Source: 70-18 sp041691815 (lineage in GTDB: Bacteria > Pseudomonadota > Alphaproteobacteria > Acetobacterales > Acetobacteraceae). From it: DNA of 14,895 bases. The first letter of the stretch is position 1, and the number at the start of each line of letters is the position of its first letter. The position numbers were made by a program, and so were the translations under genes. Shown piece by piece: positions 1-5,617 of the stretch. The stretch spans positions 1 to 14,895 of the forward strand of contig JBEPTZ010000110.1 in assembly GCA_041691815.1 (NCBI GenBank). The letters run 5' to 3'. A model generated the notes under the pieces. The model had not been told where the DNA came from and did not search any database. It worked only from the letters and a program-made list of their open reading frames with translations.

Positions 1-7
1 TTTTTTA

Positions 8-550
8 TCACCCCACACCCCCCCAAACCCCCCCGGCGCCCGTGGCGGGGGCTCGGATTTGTTTAAACGACACGGGCGGGGGGGGGCCCGGCCGGCCGGC
101 GAGGATCGCGGCGGCCACCATTCCGAGATTGAACATCACCCCGGCAGCTTCGTCCGGGGTCGTGGTGTGGCGTACGTCCAGGCCACCGTCAGGCTGGCGC
201 GTGACGTAGACCACCGCGCCGCGCATGCGGTTGATGATGAACGAGTCGGGCAGGTCGAGGCCACACGCGGCCAGGCCGCTGATGTGGTGGTCGACCGTGC
301 GATCGATGATCTCCGCCGCCTCGGTCGCGCTGAACCCGAATTCATGCAGCCGCCCGGCGATGGCCACTCGCACCACGTCGACCACCGAGAGCCGGCGCCA
401 GGCGCCGCGGCGCCGGTTCGGCATGTCAAGCAGCGGCAGCCATGCGGCGATGTATCGAAACTGCGTATACGGCAGGCCAGCAGCGCGTGCGGCGTCAGCC
501 GCGGTGACGGTCGGGGTCGAGAGGGTCGGGGCGGCGGGCTGCGTTTCCAT
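8..550 (-). CDS. MerR-like helix-turn-helix protein of the accessory element
   Basis: About 180 residues when started at the ATG at 550. Residues 15-55 read as a MerR/AlpA-like winged helix-turn-helix (VTAADAARAAGLPYTQFRY, then the basic NRRRGAWRRLSVVDVVRVAI wing), followed by a helical segment (FGFSATEAAEII). This suggests a DNA-binding regulator or excisionase-type accessory factor; the family level is inferred from pattern only. The frame stays open upstream to an ATG at 679, but that extension would translate through two tandem dyads (623-660), so I prefer 550, although no good Shine-Dalgarno sequence precedes it. The C-terminal 30 residues (PGPPPP, GAGGVWGGVG) are low-complexity, encoded by long C and G runs including G9 at 78-86, and may be frameshifted or not conserved. 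It shares the HTH plus basic-wing layout with the protein at 4477-4974. Confidence 0.6.
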   Translation of the reverse strand: METQPAAPTLSTPTVTAADAARAAGLPYTQFRYIAAWLPLLDMPNRRRGAWRRLSVVDVVRVAIAGRLHEFGFSATEAAEIIDRTVDHHISGLAACGLDLPDSFIINRMRGAVVYVTRQPDGGLDVRHTTTPDEAAGVMFNLGMVAAAILAGRPGPPPPVSFKQIRAPATGAGGVWGGVG

Positions 551-622
551 ATCTGAGTAATGACGCCGATTCCTGGAGTCGTCCACCGCGATTATGAAGT
601 AATAGGCAAAATACTTTATAGT

Positions 623-660
623 GTAGCCTATTCGGCTACTTGTGTAGCCTATTCGGATAC
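623..660. promoter_or_regulatory. Two tandem dyads, probable operator
   Basis: A perfect 6-bp inverted repeat, GTAGCC-tattc-GGCTAC, lies at 623-639. A second copy, GTAGCC-tattc-GGATAC with one arm mismatch, lies at 644-660. The copies share 18 of 19 bases (from the preceding GT) and are 21 bp apart, two helical turns, so bound proteins would sit on the same DNA face. They lie between the MerR-like gene at 8-550 and the divergent gene at 759, which fits an autoregulatory operator for one or both. That the MerR-like protein is the binder is inference. Confidence 0.55.
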
Positions 661-672
661 TCAATATAGGAT

Positions 673-701
673 TTGACATTCTTTATCGATTCGCATTACG
701 G
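673..701 (+). promoter_or_regulatory. Possible promoter for the 105-residue gene
   Basis: A perfect TTGACA -35 hexamer at 673-678 is followed 16-17 bp later by a poor -10 (ATTACG or TTACGG around 695-701). It sits 12 bp downstream of the second dyad and about 58-60 bp before the ATG at 759, a suitable place for a promoter of that gene under the same regulator. The -10 match is weak, so this is only a candidate. Confidence 0.3.
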
Positions 702-758
702 ATGCCGTATTGCTCACGCTTCTGAGCATAACCACCTTCCCGAAGGGATCACCCGACA

Positions 759-1076
759 ATGCCCGCCACCCTCAGCCCGCTTGATCTTCTCAACCCCCGC
801 ATCGCCCATGAGGTCGCTCGCGTGATCGCCCGCAGCCCACGGGCGGCGTTCGCCAGAGACGTGCTTGAGGCGGCTATCGCCGCCCGTCAGGCGCTGGTGG
901 CCCGGTTCCGCATCGAGGCGCAGGATCGCGGCATCTTATGGCTGCGTCCGATCCTGGAAGCGAACAAGGTCGACAAGCCCAGCGAGCTGAGCGACGACGC
1001 GATGAACGCGGCGCTGACACCCGAGGCGCTGGCGGCGGCTGATGATGCCGAGGCGGCGCTAGAGCCGGCCGTCTGA
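759..1076 (+). CDS. Hypothetical protein, 105 residues, helical
   Basis: I do not recognise a family. The protein is Ala-rich, predicted helical and soluble, with no signal peptide, membrane span or cysteine. It begins MPATLSPLDLLNPRIAHEVA and ends in an acidic Ala/Glu-rich helix. Support for a real gene: an AAGGGA ribosome-binding site (743-748) ten bases before the ATG, codon use like the high-GC neighbours, and a strong intrinsic terminator starting nine bases after the stop. It is transcribed alone, divergent from the MerR-like gene at 8-550, with the tandem dyads between them, so it may be controlled by that regulator. A role in element maintenance is possible, but nothing in the sequence shows it. 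Confidence 0.65.
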   Translation: MPATLSPLDLLNPRIAHEVARVIARSPRAAFARDVLEAAIAARQALVARFRIEAQDRGILWLRPILEANKVDKPSELSDDAMNAALTPEALAAADDAEAALEPAV

Positions 1077-1084
1077 GGCTTTAG

Positions 1085-1121
1085 GGGCGGCCACCGGGGC
1101 TTTGCCGGGGCCGCCCTTTTT
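1085..1121 (+). terminator. Rho-independent terminator of the 105-residue gene
   Basis: GGGCGGCC (1085-1092) pairs perfectly with GGCCGCCC (1109-1116), with an inner CCGG/CCGG pairing in the loop, followed directly by TTTTT (1117-1121). It lies nine bases past the stop codon at 1076. Confidence 0.85.
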
Positions 1122-1675
1122 CGCCTGAAATTCGGAAACTTTCGTTCAACAGAAGTTTCACGCATTAATATTATGTATTCGCCGCTCATTTCGTCATTTT
1201 GCGCGCAAAGGCCCCATGCGGCTGGCGCCCCATTCAGCGGGGAGAGATTTTGAATTGGTCGCCGGCTGGGGGTGCGGTGCCCTGTGACGTGCCGCAACGC
1301 TCACAGCGGGCCGCTGGGGCCGTTCTGGCCGTCCGCGGGTGTCCGATTGCCTGCTAGTACCCGGAATCGGTGAGGCACGACAGGTTGGGGCGATCAGCAC
1401 TCCGGCCGCACCGTGGGGTCTTGGGCCCTCAGGTCGCGACTTATGCTCCAATGATTGTGGTTACAAGGCGCCCCTTAGCGCGTCCTGCGAACCGAACCAG
1501 AGCACAGTGGGAACTCTATGATGACTCCGAACGTTGACGGTCGGTGACGTCTCGTGCAACATAATCATTACGGCTCGTTCGGCGCCCTATTCGGTTCCGC
1601 TGTCACTTGATAACAACGAAACTGCATAGATTCAAAATATAGTTCTTAAATATCGTCTGGTGAAGGGAATATCTT
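1122..1675. other. Gene-poor stretch, no recognisable content
   Basis: About 550 bases without a convincing gene on either strand. Short open frames occur (for example 1339-1521 plus, 1194-1451 minus) but have no ribosome-binding site, no recognisable motif, and compositions typical of chance GC-rich frames. A short inverted repeat CCGATT/AATCGG lies at 1343-1348/1365-1370. The last 80 bases are AT-richer and probably hold the promoter of the gene at 1676. A CCTATTCGG 9-mer at 1586-1594 matches the core of the dyads at 623-660. I see no tRNA, no CRISPR and no insertion-sequence end. Confidence 0.5.
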
Positions 1676-1891
1676 ATGCGATTGATAGCTTTGGTGATTT
1701 TTATACTAAGCATGGTCGTAGCAAACGGATCGACTGTGTTTGCCTGCGACCAGGCTCAATACATGAAGCAATGCATGGCGCAAGAGAAGGATAAACCGGA
1801 TTCGTCGCGATATGGGATGTCGGCCCTCGATTTTTGCGCGGGAGCGACGTCGACGGAGTGTCCAATAGTTGGACCGCGACGGAGTTTCTAA
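1676..1891 (+). CDS. Small secreted Cys-containing protein, hypothetical
   Basis: 71 residues. Residues 1-23 form a clear signal peptide: a basic start (MR), a hydrophobic core (LIALVIFILSMVVA) and a likely signal peptidase I site after VFA. The mature part of about 48 residues has four cysteines (24, 33, 54, 62), enough for two disulfides in the periplasm. Phe at position -2 makes a lipobox unlikely. A GAAGGGA ribosome-binding site precedes the ATG. The gene is visibly lower in GC than the housekeeping genes and than the primase operon, suggesting separate acquisition. It converges on the replication operon. Its 3' end overlaps the first copy of an 18-bp imperfect direct repeat, so the C-terminus may have been altered. 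Family unknown. Confidence 0.6.
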   Translation: MRLIALVIFILSMVVANGSTVFACDQAQYMKQCMAQEKDKPDSSRYGMSALDFCAGATSTECPIVGPRRSF

Positions 1892-1894
1892 TAG
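1851..1894. repeat. Imperfect 18-bp direct repeat
   Basis: CGACGGAGTGTCCAATAG (1851-1868) recurs as CGACGGAGTTTCTAATAG (1877-1894), 16 of 18 bases identical, 26-bp period. A GTCCAA-tag-TTGGAC inverted repeat (1860-1874) overlaps the first copy. It spans the end and stop codon of the small secreted-protein gene. Function unknown. Confidence 0.5.
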
Positions 1895-1977
1895 CCTTTC
1901 GGGTGTCCGTGATGCCGCTGCACCGACCGCTGGCGCTCTGATTGCGGTCGATAATTCAGGCCGGCGACCTCGTGAGC

Positions 1978-1995
1978 GGGAGCGGTGACGCTCCC
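1978..1995. other. Perfect hairpin with GTGA loop between convergent genes
   Basis: GGGAGCG (1978-1984), loop GTGA, CGCTCCC (1989-1995): a perfect 7-bp stem closed by a GNRA-type tetraloop when read on the plus strand. It lies between the end of the gene at 1676-1891 and the end of the minus-strand replication operon at 2017. No T-run follows on either strand, so it is not a classical terminator; it may be an RNA-stabilising 3' end structure. Confidence 0.45.
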
Positions 1996-2016
1996 AAGTG
2001 TCGCCTAAGTGCGCTG

Positions 2017-2133
2017 TCAGGAAAACGGATCAACTGCGAGCGCCGCGTCGAAACAGCGTCGCGCAAGATCAGGAAGCATCGGGCGCACGCGATTCACCAG
2101 CGCGCGGGTGCGGTTAGCGTCACGGTCAGTCAT
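2017..2133 (-). CDS. 38-residue small protein, last gene of replication operon
   Basis: The ATG at 2133 overlaps the TGA of the primase gene as ATGA (2133-2130), and a strong GAGGTGG ribosome-binding site (2147-2141) sits seven bases upstream. The peptide MTDRDANRTRALVNRVRPML continues to a Phe-Ser C-terminus at residue 38. Its middle (about residues 10-34) could form an amphipathic basic helix. It has one Cys, no signal peptide and no recognised family. The ribosome-binding site and the overlap, like those elsewhere in the operon, make it a credible gene, although its length means it could also be a truncated remnant of a longer protein. Translational coupling to the primase-polymerase suggests a replication or copy-control accessory, which is inference only. 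Confidence 0.55.
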   Translation of the reverse strand: MTDRDANRTRALVNRVRPMLPDLARRCFDAALAVDPFS

Positions 2134-4193
2134 GGTTGGGCCACCTCGGGATTTGCGAGCGCGCTTTGGCGTGCTTCCGCTATTAAAGATTCAAGGTTCA
2201 AATCGGGGGCTTCGAGGGCGGTCGGACATCCGGACACCCCTAAAGGGGCGTGTCCGGAATGTCCGGGCTGACCGCCTCGGATTGCCCGGACGGACAAAAC
2301 CGGCATGTCCGGGCCTTGTCCGAAATGTCCGGGGTCGGAAAACTCCGTAGCGGCGCCGGTGGCCGCCCATACTTCACCACCGGAAGACTCCACCATGCGG
2401 CGATCGAGCAGCACCGCGAATGCCCGGCGGTACGCTTTGGTGCGGCCATCCCGATCATCGGCGGTGCTCACCCGGCGGCCGTCGACGCACGCCGCGCGCC
2501 ATTCCGACTCCAGCATGCGGCCGGCGCCGGCCTTCTCACGCAAGATATCCAACATGGCGCGCGGGGCGCGCGGCAGACGGTCGGGCCGTGCGCCGTCGCC
2601 CGGCTGCAGTTCAACCGCCATCGGCGCCGTGATCGGGTCGCCGTCCTCATCCTCACCCAACTCGACGGCATGGAACCGGAAAGCGATCTGACGGGCGGTG
2701 GTGCCGTTACGGTTCTTGCCGAGCGTGCCGCGGATCACCCCGCCTTCATCCGCCGGTTCGAGGCATAGCGACATATCAAGCGTGCCGTTCAGCACCGAGT
2801 GACCGCGCGGCGTCCCGTCATTTGCTTTGGTGGTGTGGTGCACCAGCAGGACCGCGCAGCCGGTGCGGGCCAGGTCGCGCGCCATGGCCACCACCTCGCC
2901 CATGTCCTGCGCTGAATTTTCGTCCAGCCCGGCGAACGCCGCCCCGAGCGTGTCGAGGATGACCAGATCCGGCCGCCATTCGCCCACATCGGCGCGTAGG
3001 GTGGCCCGAGCCGCCGGATCGCGTAGGTTGCCGCAGTCGACCATGGCGAAGTCTCGCGTGTCGCCATAGGTCCGCCGGAGAGCAGCCACGCGCTGGCGCA
3101 TGCCGGTGAAATCCTCGGATGGGATATAGAGCACCCGGCCCGGCTTCGTCCGCATACCGAGCACCGCCCGTCCCTGCGCCACCGCGTAGGCGATATGCGG
3201 CGCCAGGATCGACTTGCCGCAGCCCGGTGGCCCGATCAGCGCCGCCACGTCGCCCGGGGCCAGGATTCCCTTGACTATGTAGCCCCGGCGCGGGCCGTTC
3301 TCGCAGTCGGATGGGAACACGAACCGCCCGGCCGCCCGCGGCCGCTCCGGTGGTAGCGGGACGGTGGCAAACTCCGCCACCGCGTATTCGTGGGCGTAGC
3401 CGGCGATTGAGCGGAGTCCGCGGCGGTGGAGCGTGGGCCATCCGGCCAGGGGCGCGTCACGCTGCGACCAGTCGCCCGCCCACTTCGCTGCCTCGGCGTC
3501 ATACCCAGGCGAGCCGGGCCACCGCGCAGCCCACCGGCAGGCCGCGTCAGCTATGGCCTGCCCCGCCTCGGGGTCGTCCAGGCCGTCAATGCAGCCCTTG
3601 GCCCCAAGAAGCACTTCAACGTACGTGTCGCGGCTGGTGCTCGCCTCGTTCGGCAGCCTGTCCAGCAGGTCGAGCACCGCGGCGGCTGACGGCGGCGCCA
3701 GCTCCGGCGCGGAGACGGTATGCTCGCGCGCCGGGGTGGTGGCGGCGGCCAGCAGCCAGGCCGGCCAGGGCGCTATGGGTTCATCAAGCACCACATCACC
3801 CCAAGCGATCACGTACCCGCCTTCCGCGCGGATATCGGCACCGGGAGCGATCCGGCCCGCCGAACAGCGCAGGCCCGGGGAATGGCGGAAATAGTAGTGA
3901 AGCCCGCCGCCGCCGGTGGCCCGCGTCTGTGTGAGCGGCAGGCGAGCCAGGCCGGGCCAGGCGTCGCCACCGTGGCGCGGATCGATGTCGACCACCGATA
4001 TCCCTGACGCCGGCCCGGTCGGCATGGCCACCAGAGCGGCGCCCGGCAGCGCGAAGAGTCGGCGCACCTCCGCAGGGTCGGTCGTGGCGTCCACGAAGCC
4101 GCGCGGGCAGGCCGGTGATTTATCCAACCGCGCAGGAAAGCACGGGATACCCTGCGCCGCCAGGGCCAGCGCGCGGTCGAGTAGGGCGGTCAC
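2130..4193 (-). CDS. Primase-polymerase / RepA-type AAA ATPase fusion
   Basis: 687 residues from a GTG start. Residues 1 to about 165 are a bifunctional primase/polymerase domain of the archaeo-eukaryotic primase class: metal-binding DID (69-71), the LHYYF strand with His99, and GADIR (119-123). A helical linker (about 165-290) resembles the PriCT type. Residues about 305-540 are a RecA-fold, RepA/DnaB-like ATPase: Walker A GPPGCGKS (321-328), Walker B LVILD (410-414), VHHTTK (451-456). The likely role is priming and unwinding to replicate the mobile element; such fusions are typical of phages, satellites and integrative plasmids. The GTG at 4193 is preferred over the GTG at 4208 because it forms a GTGA overlap with the previous stop and has GGGGGA seven bases upstream. 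The C-terminal 60 residues are Gly/Pro/His-rich and coincide with a DNA repeat cluster. Confidence 0.88.
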   Translation of the reverse strand: MTALLDRALALAAQGIPCFPARLDKSPACPRGFVDATTDPAEVRRLFALPGAALVAMPTGPASGISVVDIDPRHGGDAWPGLARLPLTQTRATGGGGLHYYFRHSPGLRCSAGRIAPGADIRAEGGYVIAWGDVVLDEPIAPWPAWLLAAATTPAREHTVSAPELAPPSAAAVLDLLDRLPNEASTSRDTYVEVLLGAKGCIDGLDDPEAGQAIADAACRWAARWPGSPGYDAEAAKWAGDWSQRDAPLAGWPTLHRRGLRSIAGYAHEYAVAEFATVPLPPERPRAAGRFVFPSDCENGPRRGYIVKGILAPGDVAALIGPPGCGKSILAPHIAYAVAQGRAVLGMRTKPGRVLYIPSEDFTGMRQRVAALRRTYGDTRDFAMVDCGNLRDPAARATLRADVGEWRPDLVILDTLGAAFAGLDENSAQDMGEVVAMARDLARTGCAVLLVHHTTKANDGTPRGHSVLNGTLDMSLCLEPADEGGVIRGTLGKNRNGTTARQIAFRFHAVELGEDEDGDPITAPMAVELQPGDGARPDRLPRAPRAMLDILREKAGAGRMLESEWRAACVDGRRVSTADDRDGRTKAYRRAFAVLLDRRMVESSGGEVWAATGAATEFSDPGHFGQGPDMPVLSVRAIRGGQPGHSGHAPLGVSGCPTALEAPDLNLESLIAEARQSALANPEVAQP
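2223..2332. repeat. Cluster of TGTCCG motifs, iteron-like
   Basis: TGTCCG occurs on the plus strand at 2251, 2260, 2306, 2317 and 2326, and as its complement CGGACA at 2223, 2231 and 2291: eight copies in 110 bp, several 8 to 11 bp apart. The region lies in the 3' end of the primase gene. Copies fall in all three codon phases, encoding different residues (PGH, PDM, GC/CP, SG), so a repeated peptide alone does not explain them. Candidate replication-initiator or regulator binding array; function not shown. Confidence 0.55.
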
Positions 4194-4480
4194 GCCGGAA
4201 TCCCCCACGCTTCCAGTTCCGGCGTGAACAGCGCCGGGCGATCGGCAAACGCCACGCAGCCGTCATAAAACCAGCGACGCTCTACGATGCCCGCCACCCA
4301 CTCGCCAGGGTCCGCCGGGCGCGCTGGCCCGGTGGCTGAGTCGCGCTGCCACACGGGGCGGTACCGGCGATCATAGATGACTTGCCGGCCGGTGGCGGTG
4401 GTCCAGACGCCATACGGGAAGCTGGCGGCCGGACCCTGGCCCATCAGATCGCGGATGGTGTTCCGATCCTGGCGCTTCAT
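4190..4480 (-). CDS. Hypothetical protein, 96 residues, replication operon
   Basis: Starts MKRQDRNTIRDLMGQGPAAS. The ATG at 4480 overlaps the upstream stop as ATGA, and its own TGA overlaps the primase GTG as GTGA, so it is translated between the MerR-like gene and the primase. No clear ribosome-binding site precedes it, which fits translational coupling. The protein is soluble and rich in Trp, Tyr and Arg (VIYDRRYRPVWQRD; WFYDGCVAFADRPALFTPEL), with one Cys and no membrane segment. I recognise no family. Position suggests a small replication accessory or DNA-binding partner of the primase-polymerase, but this is guilt by association only. Confidence 0.7.
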   Translation of the reverse strand: MKRQDRNTIRDLMGQGPAASFPYGVWTTATGRQVIYDRRYRPVWQRDSATGPARPADPGEWVAGIVERRWFYDGCVAFADRPALFTPELEAWGIPA

Positions 4481-4974
4481 GACCGCACCGCGCCCGGCGC
4501 GATCGCCGCGATACGCTCGGCCAGACGGTCGATAAACCGATCCACCCGGAACATCAGGAACACGTCAGGCGCCTCGGGGCTGTCGAAGGCCAGATCGATC
4601 GCGGCTCCGTCTGATTCTTTAAAATCCCGGTAGCAAATGCGGCCGCTCGCCGCCTCACGGTAGAACACAAGCAACCGGTCGAGCACCGCGCCCGGCTTCG
4701 GGTACATCCGCACAACCATGCCGGTTTGCGCGAGTGACCGGGCCAACAGGGGCTCATCCTGCAGCATAGGGAACGCGGAGCACTCGAACGCGATAGCCGC
4801 TTCAAGCACATCTTCCGCATGCCACACTTTACGATGGCCGGGGCCGAGATCCCCGCGGCGCGTGAGTCGGTCTCGCTGTTGCCATTTGCGGAACGTGTCC
4901 GGTTTGAGTCCGGGGATGCACGCCAGCAACTCCGCTGTGCCACCCACCGGCGCCGCCCAATTGAAGTTCCGCAT
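4477..4974 (-). CDS. MerR-like DNA-binding protein, first gene of replication operon
   Basis: 165 residues from the ATG at 4974, chosen because TAGGGA lies about ten bases upstream; the frame is open back to 5187 but that extension has no coding character and covers a palindromic operator. Residues 11-60 fit a MerR/AlpA-like HTH (GTAELLACIPGLKPDTFRKW) with a basic wing (GPGHRKVWHAEDVLEAAI). The rest may be an effector or dimerisation region (two hydrophobic strands around VVRMYPKP and LVFYREA). It has no cysteine or metal motif of classical metal sensors in the right place. As the first gene of an operon ending in the primase-polymerase, it probably regulates that operon or takes part in excision or replication. 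It resembles the protein at 8-550 in layout, so the two could be paired regulators of the same element. Confidence 0.7.
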   Translation of the reverse strand: MRNFNWAAPVGGTAELLACIPGLKPDTFRKWQQRDRLTRRGDLGPGHRKVWHAEDVLEAAIAFECSAFPMLQDEPLLARSLAQTGMVVRMYPKPGAVLDRLLVFYREAASGRICYRDFKESDGAAIDLAFDSPEAPDVFLMFRVDRFIDRLAERIAAIAPGAVRS

Positions 4975-5010
4975 GTTTCGGTATTCCCTATCGCCTATAC
5001 CCGCATGATA

Positions 5011-5025
5011 CGGGACAATGTCCCG
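5011..5025. promoter_or_regulatory. 15-bp palindrome, probable operator of replication operon
   Basis: CGGGACA-a-TGTCCCG is a perfect 7-bp inverted repeat around one central base. It lies 36 bp upstream of the MerR-like ATG at 4974, in the divergent interval with the plus-strand gene at 5139. On the minus strand a TATAGG (-10-like) lies near 4995-5000. The position fits an operator/promoter for autoregulation by the first gene of the operon; the binding protein is inferred. Confidence 0.5.
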
Positions 5026-5138
5026 ATGAAGGAACCGCGAGGCCCATGATCTGCGCGCGTTGCTGTATCGCGTGGAGATCAACGGGATTCCGGGTATCGT
5101 TTGTACCCCGTAGTGAAAGCAGCTTTTAGGGCAAAGTA

Positions 5139-5540
5139 ATGCGAATCTTAAAATGGGTGCTTGGCGGTTTTGGGATACTGATGGCAATAGGGTGGCTTGG
5201 GAGGGACACTAACCCCAACCGGCTATCGGTCGGCTATGTAGCACCCGGGAAATGTATGTCCCTCACAGAATTCAATTCAAACGCGCAATATCTCGCGGAG
5301 AATGTCGATTGGGGGAAGAGCGTGGGTTACCCCGCCGCGTACGGTCTGACGCGCGGGGACAAATCGCTTTTTGGCGGAATAAAGGTATTCGGGGAAATGA
5401 TCAGGCTTGGCACGCCGGCGTGCGAGGATTTGGCCTATTTATTCGATAAATATCGCGGTGGGCCGCCCGCGGCACCGACTGATTACAAGCCGCAGGATCT
5501 CGACGACGCGATGGCACGCCTTCGTGCCCGGAAGAGATAG
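5139..5540 (+). CDS. Hypothetical membrane-anchored protein, 133 residues
   Basis: An N-terminal hydrophobic segment (about residues 4-20, ILKWVLGGFGILMAIGW) after a basic MR suggests a signal anchor or uncleaved signal peptide, placing the rest in the periplasm. The remaining part (about 110 residues) is mixed alpha/beta, with two cysteines (39 and 95), an NSNAQYLAENVDWGKS stretch and a charged C-terminus (DDAMARLRARKR). No family recognised. AGGG about seven bases upstream of the ATG at 5139 serves as ribosome-binding site. The gene diverges from the replication operon and converges on ftsY. Its GC content is lower than the ftsY side, consistent with cargo of the accessory element. Confidence 0.65.
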   Translation: MRILKWVLGGFGILMAIGWLGRDTNPNRLSVGYVAPGKCMSLTEFNSNAQYLAENVDWGKSVGYPAAYGLTRGDKSLFGGIKVFGEMIRLGTPACEDLAYLFDKYRGGPPAAPTDYKPQDLDDAMARLRARKR

Positions 5541-5560
5541 TCGGCCAGTGTGAGATTTCG

Positions 5561-5617
5561 GGTTAGGCAATCGTCGAATAACCTATTGAAAAACAATGAC
5601 GGTTAAATTGCCTAACC
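5561..5617. repeat. Nested palindrome between convergent genes at the island border
   Basis: An outer perfect 11-bp inverted repeat GGTTAGGCAAT (5561-5571)/ATTGCCTAACC (5607-5617) encloses TAACC (5579-5583)/GGTTA (5601-5605), which encloses ATTG (5585-5588)/CAAT (5594-5597) around AAAAA. It could fold into one long interrupted hairpin. It separates the plus-strand gene ending at 5540 from the end of ftsY at 5683, so it may act as a bidirectional terminator (no U-run after the outer stem), a protein-binding site, or mark the element boundary. Confidence 0.6.

Noticed and set aside
1194..1521. Open frames of 60-85 codons on either strand (1194-1451 minus, 1339-1521 plus)
   Set aside because: No ribosome-binding site, motif or operon partner; composition fits chance frames.
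2140..3940. Plus-strand open frames opposite the primase gene (for example 3311-3934, 2250-2768)
   Set aside because: Pro/Arg/Ala-rich shadow products; the minus-strand frame carries the primase and Walker motifs.
688..5147. 12-bp inverted match GATTCGCATTAC (688-699) and GTAATGCGAATC (5136-5147) as possible element ends
   Set aside because: A 12-base match in a window of this size is expected several times by chance, and both sites lie in gene start regions inside the element.
4975..5187. N-terminal extension of the MerR-like gene up to 5187
   Set aside because: It crosses the 15-bp palindrome and overlaps the start of the divergent gene, and its sequence has no domain character; the ATG at 4974 has a ribosome-binding site.
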